Of a stretch of DNA of 64,000 nt, positions 48,635 through 57,338 are shown piece by piece. The stretch is from NCBI RefSeq assembly GCF_009617755.1, contig NZ_BGZH01000002.1:1-64000 (forward strand). Reading direction: 5' to 3'. Origin of the DNA: Marinobacter salsuginis (GTDB taxonomy: Bacteria; Pseudomonadota; Gammaproteobacteria; Pseudomonadales; Oleiphilaceae). Position 1 is the stretch's first letter. Each line of letters opens with the position of its first letter. Below the pieces are notes generated by a model, which was not told where the DNA came from, ran no database searches, and saw nothing but the letters and a program-made list of their open reading frames with translations. Position numbers and translations under genes: made by a program.

Positions 48635-48987
48635 GAACCCTCTCCCTGAGCGGTCCGCGCCGCCATCACCGGATCCTTCTTGGACCCACCCATACAATTC
48701 GGAGACTCCGGCGCAGTGTGACCGGTCGCCTCCCACTCTTCCGGTGAGTATAGATGCAACGCCAACGCATGAACCGGACCCGCCAACTCTTCGGCGAGCA
48801 CCTTGTAAATCGCCTGATGCCGCCGCACCTTCATCTGCCCCTCAAACTCCGGCGAAACCAGGGTCACCTTGAAATGGGTTTCAGAATTCGGCGGCACACT
48901 GTGCTTGTGGCTCTCGTTCTCCACCTGAAGCACACGGGCCTCGAAGGCCTCGTTCAGCTTGGTTTCAATTGCGTTCTGGATCTTCAT
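48631..48987 (-). CDS. BolA family protein
   Basis: A 118-residue BolA-fold protein: IETKLNEAFEARVLQVENESHKH near the start, with the HxxVPPNSETHFKV and FEGQMKVRRHQAIYKVLAEEL segments diagnostic. BolA proteins pair with monothiol glutaredoxins in iron-sulfur handling and some regulate transcription. The C-terminal 35 residues extend beyond the BolA core and are basic and polar. The yciO gene follows with an ATGA overlap. Confidence 0.92.
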   Translation of the reverse strand: MKIQNAIETKLNEAFEARVLQVENESHKHSVPPNSETHFKVTLVSPEFEGQMKVRRHQAIYKVLAEELAGPVHALALHLYSPEEWEATGHTAPESPNCMGGSKKDPVMAARTAQGEGS

Positions 48988-49050
48988 GTTTCAATACTCC
49001 TGCCTCCGCATTGGAACTGGAGAGGCGAATGGCACGTTGTCAGAAGCGGG

Positions 49051-49149
49051 TGTGGCGATGGCTTTCCCAAAAGTGTGCGTTGCCATGGATGGCAACGCCA
49101 AGCCCCCAGGGATGGGTTCACGGCGTCTTTTGGGAAAGCCATCGCCACA
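49051..49149. repeat. Long inverted repeat with internal hairpin (probable intergenic repeat element)
   Basis: Perfect 23-base arms (49051-49073 and 49127-49149) flank a 53-base centre that holds a second hairpin, GCGTTGCCA-TGGA-TGGCAACGC (49077-49098). Arms, hairpin and a GGGATGGGTTCACGGCG segment resemble a palindromic element I associate with Marinobacter and Halomonas intergenic regions. It fills most of the gap between the BolA and topB genes. It has no open frame. A structured RNA, a decayed MITE or a bidirectional terminator are possible readings. Confidence 0.7.
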
Positions 49150-49263
49150 GCCGCCTCCCCTACACCAACCAGTCTACTACACATACAGCACACACCCGAG
49201 AGCCTTGACACTACAGAGCCAAAGCGCCACATTCCCATCCCGATTCCAAAACACCCAAACCCC

Positions 49264-51447
49264 ATGCACCTCTACATCGCCGAAAAACCAAGCCTGGGCC
49301 GCGCCATCGCCGCCGCCCTCCCCGGCCCTCACCAGAAAGGCCAGGGCTGGATACGTTGTGGCAACGGCGAAAATGCTGCCACGGTAAGCTGGTGCATTGG
49401 CCACCTCCTGGAACCGGCAGAACCGGCGCGCTACAACCCGGCGTGGAAAAAATGGCGCCAGGAAGACCTGCCCATGTTTCCCGACAAATGGGAAGTCATG
49501 CCCAAGGACAGCGTGCGCCAGCAACTCAAGGTTTTGGAATCCCTGATTAGACAGGCCCAGATCATTATTCATGCCGGCGACCCGGACCGTGAGGGCCAAC
49601 TGCTGGTAGACGAGGTTATCCGCTATTTCGGCACCAGAGCACCGGTGCAGCGCATTCTAATCAACGATCTGACCCCAGCGGCCGTATCTCGCGCTATACA
49701 GAGCCCCAAAGACAACCGCGATTTCCGTCGACTGTCCCATTCAGCGCTCGCCCGGCAACGGGCAGACTGGTTGTATGGTATCAACCTGACCCGCTTCTAC
49801 ACGCTCAGTTACCAGCAACAAGGGGAGCAAGGCGTCTATTCCGTTGGCCGGGTCCAAACCCCGGTACTTGGCCTTGTGGTTGAGCGTGACAACACCATCG
49901 AAAACTTCCAGCCTAAGCCCTATTACCGGATTGAAGCCCGATTCAAGGCTCAGGAAGAGGAAGCCGACCAGCGAAGCTTCACCGCCCGTTGGTTGCCCAA
50001 CGAACAGTTCCAGAATTATCTGGATGAAGAAAATCGCCTGCTGAATCGGGAAATTGCTGAACAGATTGCCGACAGTGTCCGAAGCCGCCCCGGCACAATC
50101 ACCGAATCCCGCTTTCGGGATCGGTCCGAAGCGCCACCTTTGCCGTTTTCCCTATCGGCCCTGCAAATCGAAGCAGGCCGACTGTTCCGGATGGGCGCCA
50201 AAGAGGTCCTGGATACCGCCCAGAACCTGTACGAGCGCCACCAGCTCATCACCTACCCTCGATCTGATTGCCGGTATCTACCGGAGGGCCATTACGGCCA
50301 GCGGGAACAGGTGGTAAGGGCCATTGCCCGGGTCGCACCCGATCTTCAGGAGGCCTGTAGCGGCGCAGATCTCGATCGCCGGACGGCTGCGTGGAACGAT
50401 AAACAGGTCGACGCCCACCATGCCATTATTCCAACCAGCCGCCCCACGCCCAACGGCAAACTCACTGCAGCAGAAGAAAAAATCTACGGCCTGATCAGCC
50501 GGCATTACCTGATGCAATTCGCGCCTGATGCCGTGCACCGGGAAGGCAAACTGACGGTTCGAGTGTCAGAGCACGAATTCCGCGCCACGGAAACCGCCAT
50601 CCTGGAGCCCGGCTGGAAAGCGCTGGAACTGAAACTCCGGGAAGGGCGCAACGAGCCGGACAAGACGCCCCTGCCGAGGCTGGAAAAAGGCGAGCCGGTA
50701 TTCTGTGAAGATAGCAGCCTCACTGAACGGAAGACCCAGCCGCCGCAGCATTTTACCGATGCGACCCTGCTATCGGCGATGACCAACATTGCCCGGTTTG
50801 TCACCGCTACCGAACTCAGAAAAACCCTGCGGGAAACCGATGGCCTGGGCACCGAGGCAACCCGGGCTTCCATCATCGAAACCCTCTTCAAGCGGGATTA
50901 CCTATACCGTGACAGTCGACACATCCGGGCTACCGACAAAGCCAAAGCATTGATCGGCGCCCTGCCCAAATCGGTCAGCAAACCGGATCGCACAGCAGTA
51001 TGGGAAGCCAATCTGGAAAGCATTCGCCGCGGAGAGGGTGACCCGAGGCAGTTCCTGGAAACCCTGAAAGATGAAATACGCGCCTTTCTGGACAAACCCC
51101 AGGGCCAGCCCGCCCAGGACTGCGAGCATGCCGGGACAGAATCAGCCGAGGCCCGGCCCCATTGCCCTAAATGCCGTGCCCCAATGACGGAGCGGGACGG
51201 CAAGTTCGGCCGATTCTATGCCTGCACCCGCTACCCCGATTGCCGGGGTACCCGACCACTGGAAGAAGCCGCACCCCAGGATGGTACTGGCCAAAAACCC
51301 ATTCCCTGCCCCCATTGTTTCTCGCCCCTGGTGCGGCGAAAGGGCAAAAAAGGCTGGTTCTGGGGCTGCAGTAATTTCCCGGGCTGCCGACAAACACTGG
51401 ACGACGACAACGGAAAGCCTGCAGTCCGTTTACGCAAGTCTACATAA
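49264..51447 (+). CDS. topB: DNA topoisomerase III
   Basis: TopB is a type IA topoisomerase that decatenates and resolves single-stranded crossings. The 727-residue product begins MHLYIAEKPSLGRAIAAAL (Toprim) with the DxD acid pair in AGDPDREGQLLVDEVI, the active-site tyrosine in the HQLITYPRSDCRYLPEG region, and two C-terminal CxxC zinc ribbons (HCPKCRAPM...ACTRYPDC and CPHCF...GCSNFPGC). ATG 49264 is the family start; the frame upstream to 48754 is antisense to the BolA gene. Confidence 0.96.
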   Translation: MHLYIAEKPSLGRAIAAALPGPHQKGQGWIRCGNGENAATVSWCIGHLLEPAEPARYNPAWKKWRQEDLPMFPDKWEVMPKDSVRQQLKVLESLIRQAQIIIHAGDPDREGQLLVDEVIRYFGTRAPVQRILINDLTPAAVSRAIQSPKDNRDFRRLSHSALARQRADWLYGINLTRFYTLSYQQQGEQGVYSVGRVQTPVLGLVVERDNTIENFQPKPYYRIEARFKAQEEEADQRSFTARWLPNEQFQNYLDEENRLLNREIAEQIADSVRSRPGTITESRFRDRSEAPPLPFSLSALQIEAGRLFRMGAKEVLDTAQNLYERHQLITYPRSDCRYLPEGHYGQREQVVRAIARVAPDLQEACSGADLDRRTAAWNDKQVDAHHAIIPTSRPTPNGKLTAAEEKIYGLISRHYLMQFAPDAVHREGKLTVRVSEHEFRATETAILEPGWKALELKLREGRNEPDKTPLPRLEKGEPVFCEDSSLTERKTQPPQHFTDATLLSAMTNIARFVTATELRKTLRETDGLGTEATRASIIETLFKRDYLYRDSRHIRATDKAKALIGALPKSVSKPDRTAVWEANLESIRRGEGDPRQFLETLKDEIRAFLDKPQGQPAQDCEHAGTESAEARPHCPKCRAPMTERDGKFGRFYACTRYPDCRGTRPLEEAAPQDGTGQKPIPCPHCFSPLVRRKGKKGWFWGCSNFPGCRQTLDDDNGKPAVRLRKST

Positions 51448-51558
51448 CGATACTGAAGGCAGATCCACATTTTGTGATAATTGGTTGATATAGCAGAGTA
51501 GTCCGTCAAGCGCTCTGCTCCATAACAGGCAAGAGAGCAACACTCCGGGAGAGGCTTA

Positions 51559-52293
51559 ATGCGTATTGCTTTGCTTGAAGATGAAACCGAACAGGCACAG
51601 CACATCCTGTCAATTCTGTCTGAGCGCGGGCATCACTGCGATAGCTTCCCTACCGGCCAAAATTTCCTGAGCGCAGTTCTGCATCGTAGCTACGACCTGC
51701 TTATTCTGGATTGGCAGATTCCGGATATGACTGGCATCGACGTTCTGGAGAGCGTCCGGGCCCAGCTCAACTGGCCAATTCCCGTGGTTTTCCTCACCCA
51801 ACGGGACAGCGAGGCAGACATCGTTCGCGCCCTCGATGCCGGCGCCGACGATTACCTGGCAAAACCCGCCCGGGCTGCGGAACTGGTCGCGCGCATCAAC
51901 GCCCTGGCGAGACGGTCCAATCCTGACAGCGAGAAGGAGGTGCTTCGCTACGGCCCGTTCGAAATCAATACGCAGCAGCGAGTCATTGCGCTTCATGGTG
52001 AAGAGCTCACGCTGACCGACAAGGATTTCGACCTGACCCTGTTCCTGTTCCAGAACCAGGGGCGTCTGCTGACCCGGGAAATGCTGCTCGAGCGTGTCTG
52101 GGGGCTGGCCAGGGACATCAATACCCGCACTGTGGATACACACATGAGCCGCCTTCGCCGTCGCCTGGGGCTCAATCCCGAAAATGGTTTCCGCATCAAG
52201 ACGATTTACCAGCGCGGTTACCGCCTGGAGGCCATGAAGGCACAGGATCAGGCGTTTGATGATCAAGAACCCGCCAGGGCCGCCAATGACTGA
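51559..52293 (+). CDS. OmpR-family DNA-binding response regulator
   Basis: A 244-residue response regulator. The receiver domain (1-115) has the acidic pair in LLEDE, the phospho-acceptor Asp51 in LLILDWQIPD, Thr80 and Lys102. Residues 130-232 form a winged helix (DKDFDLTLFLFQNQGRLLTREMLLERVWG, TRTVDTHMSRLRRRLG). It starts a three-gene cluster with the LysM/FecR protein, which overlaps its 3' end, and the CHASE2 histidine kinase. The target genes are unknown, as is whether it autoregulates. Confidence 0.93.
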   Translation: MRIALLEDETEQAQHILSILSERGHHCDSFPTGQNFLSAVLHRSYDLLILDWQIPDMTGIDVLESVRAQLNWPIPVVFLTQRDSEADIVRALDAGADDYLAKPARAAELVARINALARRSNPDSEKEVLRYGPFEINTQQRVIALHGEELTLTDKDFDLTLFLFQNQGRLLTREMLLERVWGLARDINTRTVDTHMSRLRRRLGLNPENGFRIKTIYQRGYRLEAMKAQDQAFDDQEPARAAND

Positions 52294-53923
52294 AAGCCCG
52301 GCTCCGCGATTGCCCGTACTGCTGCTGATACTCGCTCTGCTCGCTTGCGCCGCTCCCACGGCTGCGGAGCTGTCGGTGACTCGCGGTTCTGCCGGCCATT
52401 CCGACGCATCTCCCGCCAACACAGTGCCTGAGTGGATCTACACGTTACGGCCTGGCGAGAGTTTTTCGGAAGTGGCCAGCGATCTTTTAGCGCCGAACTT
52501 TCCAGCAAGTCGCCTTTTGCAGTACAACAAGATTGAAAACGGTGCCACGCTCGGTGCCGGCGACAGTGTTCGCATTCCTCTTGCCTGGTTGAAACGCCAA
52601 CCACAACCTGCACGGGCAACCTCGGTCACCGGAACTGTACAACTGATTTCCGGAAACTCGGGTCGAAAAACGCCGCTCAGTGAAGATGCCCTGATCCGCG
52701 TCGGTGACGAAATTCTATCAGCGTCCGGAACCGCCACTATTGAACTGGCAGACGGCTCGGAAGTCCGGATTTCTCCGAATTCACGGCTGATCTTCAATCG
52801 CCTGACCCAATATGGCAAAGCCGGCATGGTGGATACCCGGCTGCGACTGGACAGGGGCGAGATCCACACCCGCGTAAAACCAGTGATGGAGGGCGGCGCC
52901 CGATTCGAGATTGAAACGCCATCCGCCGTCGCCGCTGTGCGCGGGACCGCATTTGCACTTCAGACATCCGCAGAGGGTACTCGCCTGCAGGTAACCGAGG
53001 GAAATGTTGACTTCGGAGCACCCGGCAAGACCCGCCGCATTCCTGCGGGCTTCGGTGCCAGCCTGTCCACCGCGGGCAATGATGGCCTCAGCATTCGACG
53101 CCTGCCACCAGCGCCTGCCCTTGACCCACTTCCACCAAAATTGACCCAACTGCCGGCTACGATGACCTGGCAGGAAAGCCGTGCCCCCATGCATCGCGTG
53201 GATATTTTCGAAAGTGACACCGGCCGCTGGGTGGAAAGCCGCAAACTCACTGGCAGCAGCTTTGATATCGGCCGGCTGGATAACGGCAGCTATGAAGTGC
53301 ACCTGGCGGCCCTCGATGCTCGCGGAACCGCCGGCATGCCTCGTGTAATTCCGGTGGAGGTCGATCTTCAGGCAAGAACCGCCAGCCTTTTGTCTCCCGC
53401 CGATGGAGACACGGTAAACGATGATATGCCCGAGTTTCGCTGGCAGTTGAACGGCGACAATGAAGTGGCTCGAGTGGAAGTTGCCGAGGACCGGGATTTC
53501 CGGAACGTTATCGCCACCAGCGAATGGGCGCCGGAAACTGCAGCGCTGCCTTCACGCCCGCTGGGGCCCGGCAAATACTACTGGCGGGTGGTTACCGAGG
53601 CAGGCGGCAACTCCGTCGCTACCACCGAGCCGCGAGAGCTTGTGGTCAATGGCAGCCTGCCCCCAGTGCGAATCATCAGTGTGAACTACATCGACAGCCA
53701 GGTCAGGGTCTTCTGGGAGAAGGTGGACACAGCCACTGACTATCGCCTACAGCTGTCGGAAGAGCCCGGTTTCAACAACATCATCAAGGAAGCAACGCTG
53801 TCTGACACCACCGCAGCCTTGCGTCTTATTCCCGGAAGGCGGTATTTTGTGCGCCTGAAAGCTCTTTCTGATGGTCCTTTGCAAAGCCGCTGGGGACCTG
53901 GGAGGGAATTGTACCTGGAATAA
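52286..53923 (+). CDS. Exported LysM/FecR-domain protein
   Basis: A 545-residue exported protein. The signal peptide is near residues 5-28 (cleavage after TAAA-like ALLACAAPTAAE), then a LysM-like segment (about 48-95: YTLRPGESFSEVASDLL...LLQYNKIENGATLGAGDSVRIP), a FecR domain (about 115-230: LIRVGDEILSASGTATIELADGS, AAVRGTAF), and three to four fibronectin-III-like repeats to the end. It lies between a response regulator and a CHASE2 kinase, so it may supply the envelope signal to that kinase (inference). ATG 52286 follows AGGGCCGCC and overlaps the regulator by eight bases; ATG 52259 is an alternative. Confidence 0.85.
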   Translation: MTESPAPRLPVLLLILALLACAAPTAAELSVTRGSAGHSDASPANTVPEWIYTLRPGESFSEVASDLLAPNFPASRLLQYNKIENGATLGAGDSVRIPLAWLKRQPQPARATSVTGTVQLISGNSGRKTPLSEDALIRVGDEILSASGTATIELADGSEVRISPNSRLIFNRLTQYGKAGMVDTRLRLDRGEIHTRVKPVMEGGARFEIETPSAVAAVRGTAFALQTSAEGTRLQVTEGNVDFGAPGKTRRIPAGFGASLSTAGNDGLSIRRLPPAPALDPLPPKLTQLPATMTWQESRAPMHRVDIFESDTGRWVESRKLTGSSFDIGRLDNGSYEVHLAALDARGTAGMPRVIPVEVDLQARTASLLSPADGDTVNDDMPEFRWQLNGDNEVARVEVAEDRDFRNVIATSEWAPETAALPSRPLGPGKYYWRVVTEAGGNSVATTEPRELVVNGSLPPVRIISVNYIDSQVRVFWEKVDTATDYRLQLSEEPGFNNIIKEATLSDTTAALRLIPGRRYFVRLKALSDGPLQSRWGPGRELYLE

Positions 53924-53956
53924 TCCGTTGATCGAACGAAACACACAGCAGGGCTC

Positions 53957-56524
53957 ATGAACCGGGATTGGCTGCCAATTAAAACGACCCCCTGGACTCT
54001 GGGCCTGATACTGCTGGCGCTCCTTCTGCTCATCCAGACCACGGATTTGCCCCAGCGCCTTGATTTCTTGCTCTACGATCAGGCCATTACTTCAAATCCT
54101 GTAAATGCCTCGGACGAGGTAGTACTGGTAACCATTGATGAGCTGAGTCTGAACCGCCTCGGGCGCTGGCCATGGCCTCGCACACTGCACGCAGAGCTTA
54201 TTGCCAAACTTGAGCAGGCAGGCGCCAAAACCATTGTCTTCGATATTCTGTTTGCAGAACCGTCACCCGATGACCAGCAACTGGCAGAACAGATGCGCAG
54301 CCATGGCAACGTCATCCTGCCGGTCTATCTGTCTCCCCCCACATCCCAGTACCTGTTGAGCGAACAATTGCCGGTTGGACAACTGGCTTCAGCGGCCAAG
54401 GGGCTGGGCCACGCTCACGTGGAACTGGACAGCGACGGCGTTGCGCGTGGTCTCTACCTGTTTAATGGCCTGGGTCGTCAGCTCTGGCCGAGCCTAGCGC
54501 TGGCCGCTAGCGGGATAGGGCCACAAAATTCGGGGACGGAAGAGGCCCTTCCCTATGTCAATGTTCGCGATCAGTATCGGGCCATCCCCTTGATCGGTGG
54601 TGCCGGCTCCCTGCAGTCGTACTCCTTTGCAGAGGTTATTACACAACCGCCAGCCCCTGAACGTTTCAGAGGCAAAACCGTCTTTGTCGGCGCCACAGCC
54701 GCAGGTTTCGGAGACATACTGCCAACACCTTTCTCAGGCCTGAGTCGACCTATGGCCGGTGTTGAATTTCACGCCAACGTGTTCTCCGCCAGAACCCAGG
54801 GGCTGTTGATTCGCCCGGCACCGGAATGGGCTTCGGCCCTTCTGTCTTTAACAACCATTCTGATCCTCGCGCTCGCCCTGCCTCCGATGCGCCCGGCACG
54901 CACTCTGCTCGCCTGCGCAGCGGCTCTGGTCGGACTGGTCGGTCTCTATCTGTTCATGCTTCTGGCGCTGAAATGGTGGATTCCCCTGGCGAACGCTTTG
55001 CTGGTGCCGCTCCTGGCCTTTCCAGTCTCAAGCGGCCTCAGGCTCGCCATGACCAATCGTTTTCTTAACCGGCAATTGGACGACCTTGCCAGAAGCCCGC
55101 AAGTTGCCCTGCCCGCACCCTCGGGAAGAAACCCAACGCAACTTCTGGAGCACTTTCAAGCCCTCTTCCGGCCCACTGGCTGGCTTTTACTCAAGGAGAA
55201 CGAGGTTCTTTCCGCCCGCGGATTGTCCCTGGCCGATGTTCCCTCTGATCTGACCCCCGGCCACTGGTTCCACGACAGCAACCGCAGCTGGATTCAGCTA
55301 TTGCGCGCCGGTACCCGCTATCACCTGGGCCTGATGCTGCCCAATGATCTCGGCCGCGAAGCTGTCCAGCGCTACTTGCGCAGACTTCATCTGGAGCAGC
55401 CTGCACTGGCGGATTCAACCGCAAGACCCAGCGAAAATATCTCAGCGCGAATTGAGCGGGTGCGTATCGCCACGGATCGGCTGAATCACATGCAACAATT
55501 TATTCGCAGAAGCTTCGAGCGCATGCCCGACGGTATCATTGTTACCGACGAACTGGGCGTTATCCGCTTTGCCAACGGCCATATTGAAGAGTGGTTCCGC
55601 GAACCCATGCCGAGCCTTGCAGGCCTGCCCCTGGTCAGGTTGCTCGAAGGACATGACCCTCGGGAAACGCCGCCTTGGCACGAAACGGTTTCCGATACCC
55701 TGACACTGCAACAGAGCCGAACCGTGGATCTGAGAATTCGCGACAAGGATTTTCTGATTCATTTCGCGCCGTTTTCACTGCCCGACACTGACCAACAAGG
55801 CATCATTGCCAACATTTCGGACATTTCGGAACTGCGGGAACAGCAGCGCCAGCACCGCGAAGCCATCGACTTTATTTCCCACGACGTACGTTCGCCACTG
55901 GTTTCACAGCTTGCCCTGATCGAACAGTTGAAACGAGACCCTAGCCACATTGAACAGGAACAACTGGACCAGCTGGGACGGCTGGCCCGACGAAGCTATC
56001 ACCTGGCGGAGGAGTTCGTACAACTGGCACGAGCCGAACAGCTGACAGAAACCCGGTTCTACGAATGCGAGTTTCTGGCCATCGTGGAGAATGCCCGTGA
56101 TAGCGTCAGCGAACAGGCCATCGAGAAGCAGATACAGCTCCAGCTTCAGGGCACCGAAGATCTTTGGCTGAAAGGCAACGCGGAGCTTCTGGAGCGGGCC
56201 GTTATCAACCTGCTCACCAATGCGGTTCAATACAGCCCGAGTGGATCCGACGTCAGCATTCAGGTCTTCCGCGCCGGTCACCAGGCCTGTTTGACGATCG
56301 CGGACGAAGGCACAGGCATCGATCCGGAAGAACTGCCGCACCTGTTTGACCGCTACCGTCGGCAGAAGAGCTCGGAATTGGCCGGAGTACACGGTACCGG
56401 GCTGGGGCTTTCGTTCGTAAAGACCGTCGTGGAAAAACACAGGGGAGAGATATCGGTGTCATCGACACCGGGTGAAGGTTCTGCCTTCACCTTGAAACTT
56501 CCAATTGCAGATCCGCTGGCCTGA
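53957..56524 (+). CDS. CHASE2-PAS sensor histidine kinase
   Basis: An 855-residue membrane kinase. After an N-terminal membrane helix comes a CHASE2 periplasmic domain (about 35-290: EVVLVTIDELSLNRLGRWPWPR, KTIVFDILFAEPSPDD), two to three membrane helices (about 290-365), a cytoplasmic PAS-like domain (about 510-630: DGIIVTDELGVIRFANGHIEEWF), a HisKA domain with His642 in DFISHDVRSPLV and a HATPase domain with NLLTNAVQYS, DEGTGID and GTGLGLSFVK. Together with the adjacent response regulator it forms a two-component system. The CHASE2 ligand is unknown. Confidence 0.93.
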   Translation: MNRDWLPIKTTPWTLGLILLALLLLIQTTDLPQRLDFLLYDQAITSNPVNASDEVVLVTIDELSLNRLGRWPWPRTLHAELIAKLEQAGAKTIVFDILFAEPSPDDQQLAEQMRSHGNVILPVYLSPPTSQYLLSEQLPVGQLASAAKGLGHAHVELDSDGVARGLYLFNGLGRQLWPSLALAASGIGPQNSGTEEALPYVNVRDQYRAIPLIGGAGSLQSYSFAEVITQPPAPERFRGKTVFVGATAAGFGDILPTPFSGLSRPMAGVEFHANVFSARTQGLLIRPAPEWASALLSLTTILILALALPPMRPARTLLACAAALVGLVGLYLFMLLALKWWIPLANALLVPLLAFPVSSGLRLAMTNRFLNRQLDDLARSPQVALPAPSGRNPTQLLEHFQALFRPTGWLLLKENEVLSARGLSLADVPSDLTPGHWFHDSNRSWIQLLRAGTRYHLGLMLPNDLGREAVQRYLRRLHLEQPALADSTARPSENISARIERVRIATDRLNHMQQFIRRSFERMPDGIIVTDELGVIRFANGHIEEWFREPMPSLAGLPLVRLLEGHDPRETPPWHETVSDTLTLQQSRTVDLRIRDKDFLIHFAPFSLPDTDQQGIIANISDISELREQQRQHREAIDFISHDVRSPLVSQLALIEQLKRDPSHIEQEQLDQLGRLARRSYHLAEEFVQLARAEQLTETRFYECEFLAIVENARDSVSEQAIEKQIQLQLQGTEDLWLKGNAELLERAVINLLTNAVQYSPSGSDVSIQVFRAGHQACLTIADEGTGIDPEELPHLFDRYRRQKSSELAGVHGTGLGLSFVKTVVEKHRGEISVSSTPGEGSAFTLKLPIADPLA

Positions 56525-56555
56525 GACTTCAAACTTCAGGCCGGGAATCCCCGCC

Positions 56556-57020
56556 TCAGGACCGGATAGACTTGCTTACAACATCGGAGGGCTCACTGAT
56601 CAGCCCGTTGGTATCCTGAACCTGAATGGTGAAATACCAGGTACCCACGTCCAGCCCGCTTACTTCGTAGGACATTTCCGCCTCGGCCTGAGCATTGATA
56701 ACGACAACCTCTTCGCTCAGCTCTTCGGCATCCTGCCCGTAACGAATCACATATTTGTCGAGCTCGCCCATCGGAATGCTCTCGCCATTCACGCGAGTAA
56801 GCGGCGCGCTCCAGCTCAGCACTGCGGAACGCTCAGGAGATGGATCCTGACCACCAACGTTGCCGCCATCAGTCGGATTACCTGAACCAACCGAACCGCC
56901 GGAATCGCCCGGTGATGCAGTGCCAGCACTACCCGATGAACCACCCCCACAGCCTGTGAGAAGTGCTCCCAGAATAAACGCGGCAATCCATGCCTGTGAC
57001 ACTTTGATGACGCGTTTCAT
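56556..57020 (-). CDS. Small lipoprotein with fibronectin-III-like domain
   Basis: A 154-residue lipoprotein. The signal ends at lipobox LLTGC, followed by a glycine/serine-rich linker (residues 25-55) and one fibronectin type III-like domain (SAVLSWSAPLTRVNGE... to YFTIQVQDTNGLISEPSDVV). Function unknown. ATG 57020 begins a normal lipoprotein leader and is chosen over TTG 57026. It converges on the CHASE2 kinase gene with 31 bases between stops. Confidence 0.8.
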   Translation of the reverse strand: MKRVIKVSQAWIAAFILGALLTGCGGGSSGSAGTASPGDSGGSVGSGNPTDGGNVGGQDPSPERSAVLSWSAPLTRVNGESIPMGELDKYVIRYGQDAEELSEEVVVINAQAEAEMSYEVSGLDVGTWYFTIQVQDTNGLISEPSDVVSKSIRS

Positions 57021-57026
57021 ATGCAA

Positions 57027-57338
57027 TTAACACCAATATATCGTCGACTTTGTAAAATTGTATAAAACGTGGACGATTATCGATGTGATGACGGTCATTT
57101 TCCTAATTACGAAAATGTCAATTTCCCGTCAGGGAATGGTAATAAAGAGGGGAAATCACTGACTAGCAAGGCAAAAATTTGCCCGGAAAGGGCGATAGCG
57201 GCGTGAGCTACTGGAAAAAAGTCTAAGCAGGGAAAGATAAGCAGGGAAAGAAATGAAGGAAGGTATATAGCATACCTCGAAATGACTGGAGACCATACTC
57301 AACTGCGAGAGCGTGCCTCTATGTAAATCAGGTGCTAC
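57027..57338. other. Intergenic region between lipoprotein and TRAP genes
   Basis: No gene is seen. It is A/T-rich, with one perfect short palindrome GGCAAAAATTTGCC at 57170-57183. It holds the promoter region of the minus-strand lipoprotein gene and lies downstream of dctM. No GC-rich hairpin with a T run was found for the TRAP operon. Confidence 0.5.

Noticed and set aside
49051..49149. Possible integron attC site
   Set aside because: The arms are perfectly complementary and very long, lack the R/L box layout and bulged bases of attC, and no integrase or cassette array is present.
48754..49263. N-terminal 170 codons of the topB frame
   Set aside because: Antisense to the BolA gene and running through the inverted repeat; topoisomerase III begins at the ATG at 49264.
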